Source: Nemertoderma westbladi (Eukaryota > Xenacoelomorpha > Nemertodermatida > Nemertodermatidae). Taken from it: a DNA stretch of 64,000 nucleotides. This document shows, piece after piece, positions 19,235 to 28,589 of the stretch. Numbering within the stretch: the first letter of the stretch is position 1; every line of letters begins with the position of its first letter. The notes beneath the pieces were generated by a model, which searched no databases, had not been told where the DNA came from, and was given only the letters and a program-made list of their open reading frames with translations. Both the position numbers and the translations under genes were made by a program. The stretch covers positions 43,695-107,694 of the forward strand of contig JAUCBJ010008735.1 in the NCBI GenBank assembly GCA_032718475.1, read 5' to 3'.

Positions 19235-20011
19235 TTATAGTAATACCTTTATTTTTAGGGGGCCTTTATGTTGATTAAACGCATATAACGTGAACCAGTT
19301 AACAGTTAATAATGTCGAACTAGTAGGAAATAAAAAGCTGGTCAATGTTGTAACCAACAGCATATTTATCATAAGTGCAACAAAAATATTTTGCGGGTTA
19401 CAGATATAATTAACTTTTGATGGCCACAACATGTGACCGATAAAAACAGCAATAGTAAATATTGTCGCTATACGCTGATTTGCTGATGGGAAATCCAGAA
19501 ACTCTGCTGGAGCTGTCAATTGTCCACCAGATGAGAATATCCTAAAAATCTCCCCATGTACAAATATTATCAGTAAGATTCCTACTATGCATTTTGTAAA
19601 CAGATAGTAAAGTTTATGAGTGCGGCATTTTTTCCTTCCCCTGCAAGTGTTATTTGCCTTTAATTTAAATTTATCCAACCAAATATTGGCCAGAATAGAA
19701 ACCAATGGGATTAAAAGCACACCGACGATGTTGAGTAAAATCAAGAAGACTATTACAAATAATATGTAAAGTAAAATACACGAGAATGTTGTTATCGGTT
19801 TACGTAAGTAAAAAACAAAGACAGTTGAAAATATAACTGCCTCCGTAAAGACTACTATCCATGTTTCCAATAGTATATAAACAAAGAAGTTTATATACAG
19901 TTTAGTTGTTACTAGAGTTGATAGCATTGGTAGGGGCCAGTTGGAAACCCCATAGAGAAATGCAAGCAGAGTTAGTGCTATTATTGTAATTAAGTTAAAA
20001 TACATGGTCAT
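19235..20011 (-). CDS. Multi-pass membrane ORF in frame with the LINE endonuclease
   Basis: Intact frame of 258 codons from ATG at 20011; an in-frame stop lies just upstream, so the start is constrained. By eye there are at least six hydrophobic segments: about 6-25, 38-68 (long, perhaps two), 75-110 (long, perhaps two), 135-155, 182-197 and 207-235. A basic loop KANNTCRGRKKCRTHK lies near 117-132. I recognise no known family. It sits between ORF1 and the endonuclease of the CR1-like LINE, on the same strand, and ends KIKVLL with a TAA; the same frame then continues straight into the endonuclease. It may be an N-terminal domain of ORF2 cut off by one nonsense mutation, a separate accessory ORF, or a captured host exon. 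Confidence 0.6.
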   Translation of the reverse strand: MTMYFNLITIIALTLLAFLYGVSNWPLPMLSTLVTTKLYINFFVYILLETWIVVFTEAVIFSTVFVFYLRKPITTFSCILLYILFVIVFLILLNIVGVLLIPLVSILANIWLDKFKLKANNTCRGRKKCRTHKLYYLFTKCIVGILLIIFVHGEIFRIFSSGGQLTAPAEFLDFPSANQRIATIFTIAVFIGHMLWPSKVNYICNPQNIFVALMINMLLVTTLTSFLFPTSSTLLTVNWFTLYAFNQHKGPLKIKVLL

Positions 20012-20215
20012 TAATAAAATTGATAGACATTAGGCTTAAATGAGTGTGGCAGGTAGCATTGCTTGCTAGGCGTCAATAGCCTGCAGGAACTAAATAAGGG
20101 CTCCCAGCACACCTTTGGTAGCGGGTGTTGTTGCTACTGATGATGGTAGCATCTGAGTTGGAAGCGTCGGGTGTTGGGCTGGAAGGGTTGGGTGTTGGGG
20201 CGGAAGGGTCGGGTG

Positions 20216-21172
20216 TTAGGGTGGAAGGGTTGGGTGTTGGGGCGGAAGGGACGGGTGCTGTGGTTGAGGGAGTTGGATCTGGGGCTGAGGTACAGAGTGC
20301 TGGTGTGGAGGGGTGGGATGTCGCCAGGGTGGTGTTGGCCCCTGGTGGAAAGTGCGACCCGCCCACGGTGCAGTGGGTGGTGCTCTGCGAATGGGTGCGG
20401 GTGTTGGGTGCACCTGGGCCGCCGCCCTGTGGTCCCGCGGTGACTGATGGACCTTTGTGGGAGAACCAGGGCGGACCTTCTCTACGATGGCGCGGACCAG
20501 CAGCCCGATGTTCTGCTGCTTTACGTGCTTGTCGTCGTAGAGGTGGTTGGGGGAGATGGAGTGCTCTACGTACGAGTGGCCATTGTTCGCGCACATGGCA
20601 GCAATAAGTTTGTTGGCGAATTCAACATTCTGATCTCTTCGGCACAGAATCGAGGATACGACCACGTGGCAGTTGGGCCAGGTTTCCATAGCAAACCGCA
20701 CTCCTTCTCGGATCAGTTTGCACACTGATCTGGCAGAGGAGTTGTCGATGTCGTTGGTGCTGGTTTGTAGGTAAACAGTGTCGACTTTGGTGTATTTCGT
20801 TGACGCTGTTTCGATGTTGGAGCGGATCTGGGCTGCGGCGCTGCAGGAAATCATTTTCGCATCGCGTCGGATACGGCGAGGGTATATGTACTTTCTGTTG
20901 GAGTCCATTAGGAGGCAGCCCATGGAATCATTTGGTGATCGCGTGGCGGTTTGGGAGGTATAGGGGGTTGCTGTACCGGATGGGTCAGCAGCTGGAAGTG
21001 TTGATGCCGAATTGCGTGGAGGAGGGTTCGTCGGGTTCAGTTGAGGAGGAGCTGTCAATGTCGGATTCAGTGGAGAAGTTTCTTTCCATTCTTCAATGAT
21101 AACATCGTCATCCTCTTCGATAATGATCGACTTGTCCAGTACTTGAACGGTGAGAAATCGTATGAAACACAA
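20216..21172 (-). CDS. CR1-like ORF1 with SGNH-hydrolase pattern and proline-rich tail
   Basis: Frame of 318 codons with no ATG at its listed start (21172 is TTG), so the true start is upstream or spliced. Residues about 1-85 are acidic then Pro/Ser/Thr-rich. The next 150 residues fit the esterase-like ORF1 of CR1/L2 LINEs: GCLLMDSNRKYI around the block-I serine, VDTVYLQTSTNDID as block III, HVVVSSILCRRD, and HLYDDKHVKQQNIGLL with the late histidine. The tail is a proline-rich repeat (HPTLPP-like units) stopped by a TAA at 20216-20218. Such ORF1 proteins bind LINE RNA and are related to lipid esterases. The tail frame also stays open in two other frames because of its repeat content. Confidence 0.65.
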   Translation of the reverse strand: MCFIRFLTVQVLDKSIIIEEDDDVIIEEWKETSPLNPTLTAPPQLNPTNPPPRNSASTLPAADPSGTATPYTSQTATRSPNDSMGCLLMDSNRKYIYPRRIRRDAKMISCSAAAQIRSNIETASTKYTKVDTVYLQTSTNDIDNSSARSVCKLIREGVRFAMETWPNCHVVVSSILCRRDQNVEFANKLIAAMCANNGHSYVEHSISPNHLYDDKHVKQQNIGLLVRAIVEKVRPGSPTKVHQSPRDHRAAAQVHPTPAPIRRAPPTAPWAGRTFHQGPTPPWRHPTPPHQHSVPQPQIQLPQPQHPSLPPQHPTLPP

Positions 21173-21261
21173 GTCCCATATGGAAAACTGTAAAAAAGCG
21201 AGTTAGGTGTATTAATAAAATCAAAGATGGTGCCACCAAGAAACATCAAGCTGTATCAAAA

Positions 21262-22054
21262 ATGTCTACTGCTTTTACGGAATTTAGTTTGAAAGATCTA
21301 TTCAAGGAAGCTCAGGATGATGTTAATTTCATGGTCTACAATGGGTACAATTCTCAAAGGCACAAGAATACTTCAGTATATCGTGTAGTTGGGTTTCAGC
21401 GTGATGTATTGGAGCTGAAAAACTTCCCATATATGATGGACAATTCTTTCATATATGACTGCATAACATATGATTTCTCTACGCTTATGCAAGTTCGTGG
21501 GTGGAAAAATGTAAACACTAACGTTTTATTTGAATGCTCCTTTATTGATCTATGTCGATGTTTACTGCAGTCGTCCAAAGTAGATTGTGATGGTTTATCT
21601 GATGACACTTTGGTGAAACGTGGTCTGCTACATCTTCCAGCAAAGCTTTGTAATAAAGTGACCATTCGCATTAAGGGGTCGGGGAGGCGATTTTGGCGGC
21701 CGTCTATTGCTGATGCTGCAGAATCCTTTGTTATGGCAGCAAAGGACCATGCAGAAATGGACACGAAAATAAATTATATGGCTACAAAATATTTGGATAA
21801 AGATCTTAAAATCAACCCGTTTGTTGTGTACCACTTAGATAGTGAGCAGGCGACTCATATACAACGACCAACGTTTTATTCGCCCATCGGTTGTTCAAGC
21901 TGTTGATCTAGCTTTCAAACTGGCGCATGTGTCTCATCTCGAATACCAATCAGCTTGTCTTCCAGTTTGGCTCTTCTTAGAACAGTTATTTGGGATACCG
22001 GCGAGTGGAATATCCTCGAAAGTATCAAGCCTCTTGTCTGATATTGGAATGTAA
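21262..22054 (+). pseudogene. Unrecognised coding region with one frameshift
   Basis: The frame opens at ATG 21262 (MSTAFTEFSLKDLFKEAQ) and runs to 21906. A second frame, +1, carries on to 22054. Together they would code about 263 residues, with the shift around 21855. The composition looks protein-like: mixed hydrophobic and charged residues and conserved-looking blocks such as IKGSGRRFWRPSIADAAESF. I recognise no family. It begins about 90 bp from the ORF1 end of the CR1-like LINE, on the opposite strand, so it may be host sequence at the insertion site or another mobile element. No splice sites are obvious. Confidence 0.45.
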
Positions 22055-23157
22055 ACAATATATGGTATCTGAATGTTCCACGTTTTAGTTTTTGCTATTT
22101 TAGTTTCCACGTATAACCACTTTTATATATCACTTTTGCTTCCACAATTTCTCATGCTGTGATTTATCATGGCACATTTTCTGCACCACAATTTTTTTAA
22201 ATTAAATTTAATTGTGCATTAATTATTTTTATCAATAGTTCACAATAATATCAATATTCTAGAACATCGAATTATGGTACATTGAAGTTAATGAAGTATC
22301 GTTTTATAAAAACTGTGGTACCGGTACAGAAAACATGACACAATTTATCATGGCACTAAATCATGCCATGAGAAATCACGCTCACCGGAAATTGTGGCAG
22401 CGATGTGGTCTATATATTTCATTGAATACTGAAGTGGTTGTTACGCAGTTATCTTAAATATATACTTCCACTGTGCTACATTAAAATTAAATTGTAAAAT
22501 GTGTATCATATTTGAATATGAAAATGTGTAAATTGAAATCTGTATATAAAATGTGCTATTATAACATAATACCGAAAATATTATCAATAATTAAAGTAAA
22601 TGTTTTTTTATGTTTTTCAAATATAATCTACCCTAGTTTTATATATACATTTTTTATTGGGTATTATTACAATATTGGCAAATTACCTAGACATTTAGGT
22701 AGTTTGACTTCACAGATTATTATGCAGATTAATAAGTCAGCTGGTGAGGTTACCTAAATAATTTTGCATGATAACTAGATAATCTAGGTATTTTACCAAG
22801 ATTACCTAGTTAGTTCAAATGACAAGATAATCTAGTCAATCTGCCATGGTATCTTTCAGCACAATATTGGATGGATTCGTGTCAGTCTCTTAATTTTTTT
22901 TCGGCAGTTTGCAAAGATAGTTTTTTGAGTGTACCAGTATTCCCAACACACTGCCTGACGTACTACAGTGAGCCTAAGTCTAACAGAGAATAATAATTAT
23001 TAAAAAATAGAATAATAAACTAAGTTTATCCATAATATACAGTATTAGACAACACAGCGCATCAGTCAGTCAGTACAGCTCCACTACTGCACTAAGGCAG
23101 ACTATCAGGCTGTCAAGATACTGTATAAATACAGAAATACCAGTAGGCCTCTACACA
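22055..23157. other. AT-rich non-coding stretch
   Basis: No gene supported. The motif TTTATCATGGCAC appears in two versions (about 22155-22180 and 22340-22355). Several inverted GATAATCTAG/ACCTAG motifs occur between 22680 and 22840. The stretch ends at a 45-bp target duplication. Confidence 0.45.
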
Positions 23158-25376
23158 CACACAGTTATCTGGAATAGTCAGATACTGGTGGGCCCTGATA
23201 ACTACTACTACTACTAGGTCGAGCGAACTCGGACAGTGGAAATGAGATCCTTCCAGGCTTCCCGATTCTCCATAGTTGTCGCAATTTCGTTTCTCCCAAG
23301 TTCAGTATCCCTTTCAAGTTGATCTATATATGTTATGGCAGGTCGTCCACGACTACGTTTTCCATGAGTTGGTTGCCAGAGAAGTAGATCTGGTATGACC
23401 TCGTCTTTACTTCGCCAGCAGTGCCCACTGAATCTTAATCTGCGTTCACGGAGGGTGGTTGATACAGGTGGTATTGTACCATAAAGCTCGGCGTTTGTCA
23501 TGTGTTGTCTCCAGCTGATGTTTAGGGCTGCCCTTAGTAGTCTTGTGTAGCAACCATCAATTCGTTGTTCAAGTGATTTAGTCAGTGTCCAGGTCTCACC
23601 CCCGTATAAAAATACACTTTCCACTGTGGCTCGGAAGAACTTAGTCTTCAGTTGCCTGGAGAGATCTGATTTCCAGATGGTATCCATTTTTGATAGAGCT
23701 ACCCAAGCCTTTGCTTTCCTAACTTCTATGTCCTTTTTGCTACTCTCTATCCATGATCCAAGGTACTGGAAGTCATCGACCTTCCTTTGTTGATTATTAT
23801 CAATGGTTGTCAAGTTTCCATCAACATTAAAGGTCATGAATTCGGTCTTGGTAGCATTTATATGCAATCCAACCTCCTTAGCAGCCCTCTCCACTTTATT
23901 TAGTAGAAGCTGTGCATCTGCTAGCGTATTAGAGAGCAGGGCGATGTCATCCGCAAAGTCGGTGTCTGTGACTGTAGTTGCTGCATATCTACTACTTCTG
24001 CGTTCTTGAAGTGTGAATCCCAGATCTTCACCCTTTGTGGCCGTCCTCATTGCGTAATCCAGCACAATTACAAATAGTAATGGTGCTAATGTGTCACCTT
24101 GCAGTACGCCAGCCAGGATTGAGAAAAACTCAGTTTCACCATCTGGTGAGAGTACATGCGCTTCTGTGTCACAATATAACAATCCAATGCCAGCAACAAT
24201 TACTTCTGGTATTCCATAAGCTCTTAGGATTTCAAGCATTTTACCTCTATGGATGGAGTCGAATGCCTTCTTGAAGTCCACAAAAGTCATGACTGCGGGG
24301 AGATTCTTTGACTTAATTCCTTCAATCAGTCTCCGTAGTGCAAGTATCTGAGCTATTGTTGATCTACTTGGTCTAAATCCGTTTTGGCTCTTACGCAGTA
24401 GTTTCTCTATGTGAGGCCTAATCCTATATAGAATCATTTTATTGTATATTTTGGCAGCTACCACAAGCAGACAGATCCCACGATAGTTTGTTGGTATGCC
24501 GAGGTCTCCTTTCTTGGGGAGAGGCTTTAGTTGACCTTTAGTCCAAATTGGTGGTGGCTTTTCCCCTTTTAACATCCGGTTGCAAACATTCAATAATGGT
24601 CTATTTAGCACTCCGGTTTTCCATACCTCCGCTGGGATTTCATCTAATCCACTCGCTTTATTATTGGACATGCTTTTAATGCTTCTTTGGAGTTCGGCAG
24701 GTGTGAAGTCCCCTGTTTCTATAGGTAGTGTCTTGTCATATATTTTCCTTGTAGGGCTGACCTCGATGTTTGGTGGCTGCCCAAGCAAGTTGCTGAAGTG
24801 ATTTTTCCACTTCCCAACACGTTCTTCCGGACTATCGGCTTTGAGGCGCCCCTTTGCACAACTTTTCCGACCAGATACCTCATTTACAGTTTGCCAGGTA
24901 AGTCTTGATTGTTGCTGTATGTGAGCAGTTGTAATTGCTTCAGTTTTATCCTGTATGTACTTTTCCTGGCTGATGTTGTAGGCCAATTTAAGATCGTCCT
25001 TAGCTTTCTCAACCTTGTTAATGTTTTCGGTTGTTGGTTGTTCGGTTTTAACTTTGTAGGCTATCTTAAGATCTTCTCTCTTACAAGTAACCTCAGAGTT
25101 TTGCCATGGCACATACTGTTTTCGTTTAGGTTTCTGGGGGATATGCCTCTTAGCTGATTCCTTGTGGGCTGTTATTATATTCTGGTATATTGAATCGGTG
25201 GATTGGTCTTCATCCATTGACTGAAGTGCTTCAAAGCGGTTTTGAACTTCTACTGTATAAGCATCCTTTACAGCATTGTCAGTTCTGAGTTTCTCCCAGT
25301 CATAGTTGATTTGCTTGCTTGATTTGATTTGCACACAGTTATCTGGAATAGTCAGATACTGGTGGGCCCTGATAAC
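23158..25376 (-). mobile_element. RTE-like LINE of a second family, with 45-bp target duplication
   Basis: The element (23203-25331, minus strand) is bounded by identical 45-bp direct repeats, 23158-23202 and 25332-25376. Its minus-strand 3' end is a TAG-repeat tail (about 23203-23217). The 5' end lies in the linker between endonuclease and reverse transcriptase, so the endonuclease is missing. The sequence is clearly related to, but distinct from, copies A to H. Confidence 0.9.
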
Positions 25377-25388
25377 AGATACTGTCAA
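23214..25388 (-). CDS. RTE-like reverse transcriptase, open frame
   Basis: Uninterrupted frame of 724 codons. The first residues, up to about 19, come from the target duplication, not the element. The element part starts with the RTE-type linker (YDWEKLRTDNAVKDAY, QNRFEALQ). Reverse transcriptase blocks follow: NNKASGLDEIPAEVWK, KPLPKKGDLGIPTNYRGICL, VMTFVDFKKAFDSIHRGKML, AGVLQGDTLAPLLFVIVLDY and the catalytic TDFADDIALLS (near residue 478). The C-terminal domain shows YLGSWIESSKKDIEVRKAKA, FLYGGETWTL and RRLRFSGHCWRSKDE. The lack of stops suggests recent insertion. Without the endonuclease it cannot nick DNA itself. Confidence 0.88.
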   Translation of the reverse strand: MTVSVIRAHQYLTIPDNCVQIKSSKQINYDWEKLRTDNAVKDAYTVEVQNRFEALQSMDEDQSTDSIYQNIITAHKESAKRHIPQKPKRKQYVPWQNSEVTCKREDLKIAYKVKTEQPTTENINKVEKAKDDLKLAYNISQEKYIQDKTEAITTAHIQQQSRLTWQTVNEVSGRKSCAKGRLKADSPEERVGKWKNHFSNLLGQPPNIEVSPTRKIYDKTLPIETGDFTPAELQRSIKSMSNNKASGLDEIPAEVWKTGVLNRPLLNVCNRMLKGEKPPPIWTKGQLKPLPKKGDLGIPTNYRGICLLVVAAKIYNKMILYRIRPHIEKLLRKSQNGFRPSRSTIAQILALRRLIEGIKSKNLPAVMTFVDFKKAFDSIHRGKMLEILRAYGIPEVIVAGIGLLYCDTEAHVLSPDGETEFFSILAGVLQGDTLAPLLFVIVLDYAMRTATKGEDLGFTLQERRSSRYAATTVTDTDFADDIALLSNTLADAQLLLNKVERAAKEVGLHINATKTEFMTFNVDGNLTTIDNNQQRKVDDFQYLGSWIESSKKDIEVRKAKAWVALSKMDTIWKSDLSRQLKTKFFRATVESVFLYGGETWTLTKSLEQRIDGCYTRLLRAALNISWRQHMTNAELYGTIPPVSTTLRERRLRFSGHCWRSKDEVIPDLLLWQPTHGKRSRGRPAITYIDQLERDTELGRNEIATTMENREAWKDLISTVRVRST

Positions 25389-25492
25389 CGTGAGTGACTA
25401 TGATAGTTTTCAGCACTATTTTAAATGACTCTCCATAAGTACAGTTAATGATAATGTACTCTGGTCATAACATTCAGCCTTCCATACATACT

Positions 25493-25535
25493 AATTGCCA
25501 TTGACATTTCAAATTTTGAAATGTCAATGGCAATT
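25493..25535. repeat. Perfect 43-bp palindrome
   Basis: Two 21-bp arms, AATTGCCATTGACATTTCAAA and its exact reverse complement, are separated by a single T. As RNA this would be a nearly loop-less hairpin; as DNA it could extrude a cruciform. Confidence 0.95.
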
Positions 25536-25551
25536 TTTTTTGGCATAAAAA

Positions 25552-25591
25552 ATTATCATAGTCACCCGACCTTGCGGGTGACTATGATAAT
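25552..25591. repeat. Hairpin with 17-bp arms
   Basis: ATTATCATAGTCACCCG and its exact complement flank a 6-base loop (ACCTTG). The arm core recurs singly around this region, which suggests termini of a small inverted-repeat element. Confidence 0.9.
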
Positions 25592-26354
25592 AATATATAA
25601 ATGCATATTTAAAATATAGTATGCCTCAGTAAAGGATGACTATGATATTATTTTCAGATTTTAAAAAATCTTTGTAAATTCCCACTCACTGTGGGATATT
25701 ATATTGAATTAAATATATACACTTAGTACTGGTACATCATATAATGTATTGCATAGACAGATAGTGTATTGCATGGCAGCATGGGGCTTGGGATTACATT
25801 GCACAGCTAGTATATTGCAATTGCATAGATAGATATAGCACAAAAATAATGTGCAATAAAACCGTATGAAAGTTAAAAACGAATTAATCACATCCACAGT
25901 AATCAGTGGGATCAACAGACAATCCAACTGTGGCTTCCAGACACAGCTTGTGATATCACTTCTCGCAGTTATCACAGCCAACCCAAAAAACTTTCAGATT
26001 ACGAGATGTTGTTAACGAGGATGGCAGAGATGACTGTTGGCAGATCTGGCAATCTTCACTTTCTTCACTGTTTCCAGATATATCACCAACAGTAACCAAC
26101 CGCCTTACCAGAGTGACCTTCAGGCCTCTTTTCTTTGATGCCACTTCAACTGGGCGAACATGATCCCACAGTAGATCGGCAACAGCAGTAATCGGGAAAA
26201 TTATGATAGTCAACCAAAAAATATCATAGTCACCCACTATCAAAGTCATCCGCACTGACGGTACCATATTCTACCTACAATATTGACAGAGACCTGCAAT
26301 GTATAAAGACAAGTATTGCTGATACAATGTTGACTTGTGTCAATTGACGCAGTT

Positions 26355-26450
26355 GGCTGTTAACGTGTGTCAAAATTCCGGCTGTTAACGTGTTCCAAAA
26401 TTCCGGCTGTTAAAGTGAGTCAAAATTCCGGCTGTTATAGTGTTAAAAGG
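26355..26450. repeat. 25-bp tandem repeat, about four units
   Basis: Units begin GGCTGTTAACGTG and end CAAAATTCC, at 26355, 26380, 26405 and 26430; the last is partial. No coding role is apparent. Confidence 0.9.
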
Positions 26451-27234
26451 AACATTTCGTTTAGCGAACCAGAACCGCATAGGGTTGATCCAAGATATAT
26501 TGTGGTATTGCTTTCTTTGATATCACCATTTTTTACTTGTCATTGGCTTTTGATTGTCAATTGGCCCATGCATTACCATAAATGAGCATTTATTTGGGTG
26601 GATGGGTATTAAGAAATATTTTTATAGCAGTGGGACAACGACATCCAACGTCTACGATTTATTAATTCCGAGTTTAACCAGCACGGCAACCAGCGGCGGG
26701 ACGACACATCATCTACGATTTATAAAAATCAACATTTCTATTCTATTTTTAATAATTTTCTAATCTAAAACAAAAAAAATTTTCCAATCTAACACATAAA
26801 GTCAGGTACAAGGGCTGCAGCTACCTGAGTACAGGAGTACAGTACCAGTTACTGTGAGATTGTGTACAACCCCAGTTGAGTTTACTAGATGTGGTACCGG
26901 TGCTACTTTACTAAAAGACAGTAGCACTATGCACTAGGCCTCAACAACAACTGCTGTGTATCTTATGATTTCTGTAATGTATTTCATTATTTCCTAGGAC
27001 ATAAGAAAACATGCGGAATTAACTTTAATATCTAGGAATTGAGTTTATTTCCTTGATTACCCTTAATGACTGAAACATATACAGTGAAAATATAGATTAG
27101 ACAAGAGTGTGTAGGCGATAAAGAAAATTGGGCTTGACAGAGCACCTTGACGGATTCCAGCTAGCAAGGCAAAATCAATGTTGAATATTCCGAGTTTATT
27201 TCGGGTACAGGACGTCTGTTTATAGATATACTCA

Positions 27235-27500
27235 AATTAATGCACTAATAATATTAATAAAAGTTCCACAACCAAGTAGTGAAGCCAGCTTATTGAATAA
27301 CAATTGCCTGCTAATATGGTCAAAGGCTGCACTAAAGTCTGTCAGCACAACAAACAGTCTTTGTTTTCTTTCCCATGCATGGATTAGTAGGATTCGCACT
27401 GTTAAAACTTGTAGTAAACAGGTTCTACCCTTCTGGTAAGCAGTTTGTGTTCCCGGAATTTTTAACCAGTTGATTAAGTTGATTAACCCTATACCCAGGG
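27235..27500 (-). pseudogene. LINE reverse transcriptase scrap
   Basis: The minus strand codes a short piece with GTQTAYQKGRTCLLQVLTV and VVLTDFSAAFDHISRQLLF. These are the fingers/palm blocks of a non-LTR reverse transcriptase from a third family. Nothing before or after it is recognisable. A poly-C run lies at about 27521-27537. Confidence 0.6.
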
Positions 27501-27567
27501 GCGGGGGGTCACTATGATACACCCCCCCCCCCCCCCCTGTGGTTTTTTTGTTATAACTCTGAAACAA

Positions 27568-28589
27568 ACGCAGTTGGGAATCTGAAATTTTATGGCATTT
27601 CCTAAAAATATTATTATCCTATTGTCTTCCTAGAAACAGTGAAAACGGTTTTCAAAAATATTGGTATGTTTTGGAGATATAGACCATTTTTTAACCCAAC
27701 TTTTGACACTTTTTTTGAGGCGTTTTTTTGAAAATTACATTTCATGAAATATGATTTGTAAGATCTCTATTTTTGATTTACACCGGTTTTTTTGGTGTTT
27801 ACAATTAGATGGAATTCATATAAATAAATTTAGAAATTTCAAACTTGTTTTTTTCAGGGGTGCCAATTTTGGTGCCAGCACCACACTTTGAAAAATGTCA
27901 ATTTTGCAAATTGATTGTTTGAACCTGTTTTTTGGGTTTCTGGTTTCGATGGAATATTTATGAGTTGCACCAGGCGCAGGCATCTCAAACTTGTATTTTT
28001 CGGCGCTGTGTGCAAAATTTGGTGCGAGCACGAAATTTTGAAAATCCATTCAGTACTGATACAATTGCTTGTGACAACTTATTTCTTGCGTTTTAGAGGT
28101 ATATGACGGTTTTGAATTCAATAAAATAAATACCATCAAGTGGGGCGGGCGCCTTGGATATATGGGGTGGGGGACTTGGATAACACTGACCAACAAATTT
28201 TTGGTCATCCTCTGTAACGTAATAAATTTTAGGTGTTTCTGATGCAGTTTTTCGAACTGATTCCAAATCTGCACGTATCAAAAAAAAGTTACAGCTGATT
28301 TCATATATTTTATAGTTAAGAGTAAAAATCAAGTGTAGGTCATATATTTTATAATACAGTACACTATAAACACCTTGTAATGACCACTTTTCGGTTTTAT
28401 GCAATACTCTCCATTGTTTGCCAGTGACTTGTTACTTACCGCCAAAACAAGCCCTGTTTCCCCTCCGTGGCATGTGGAGCCCACGGAGATTCACGGAGGT
28501 GTTGGCCCTTAAAAGGGCCGTTTTGGCTAAAGTATTTGAGATGTTATTTACAGATGTATTATATATATCGTGTTAGAATGAGTCTAAAA
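27568..28589. other. Non-coding stretch with relic repeat
   Basis: Two diverged direct copies of a segment containing AATTTTGGTGCCAGCAC or AAATTTGGTGCGAGCAC lie near 27838-27900 and 27988-28045. At 28190-28280 (minus) is a stretch also found at 32337-32435 (plus). A GC-rich inverted-repeat patch with CCCACGGAGATTCACGG lies at 28455-28525. Confidence 0.5.

Larger units (their letters stand above)
15785..21172 (-). mobile_element. CR1-like LINE with esterase-type ORF1 and membrane ORF
   Basis: Reverse-strand non-LTR element of about 5.4 kb. From its 5' end it carries ORF1 with an SGNH-hydrolase pattern (20216-21172), a multi-pass membrane ORF (19235-20011), an APE-type endonuclease, a reverse transcriptase with YADD, a C-terminal domain ending at 16075 and a 3' untranslated region. 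A piece of RTE-like LINE sits inside the C-terminal part (16427-16776). Several frameshifts mark it as dead. CR1-type elements with esterase ORF1 are known; the membrane ORF is not part of any LINE layout I know. The 3' end recurs at 59831-59940 and 60525-60652. The exact termini are not defined. Confidence 0.75.
25377..26354. other. Non-coding stretch with palindromes
   Basis: No gene supported; a 103-residue reverse frame at 25956-26267 is unrecognised. It holds two perfect palindromes (listed separately) and several copies of the core TGACTATGATA or its complement near 25390, 25555, 25580, 25628, 26205 and 26222. Confidence 0.5.

Noticed and set aside
20125-20607. Gly/Val-rich plus-strand frame and a second minus frame (20073-20594)
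   Set aside because: Both are alternative readings of the proline-rich repeat tail of LINE ORF1.
21396-21764. Reverse frame inside the unrecognised plus-strand coding region
   Set aside because: Antisense shadow of the longer frame.
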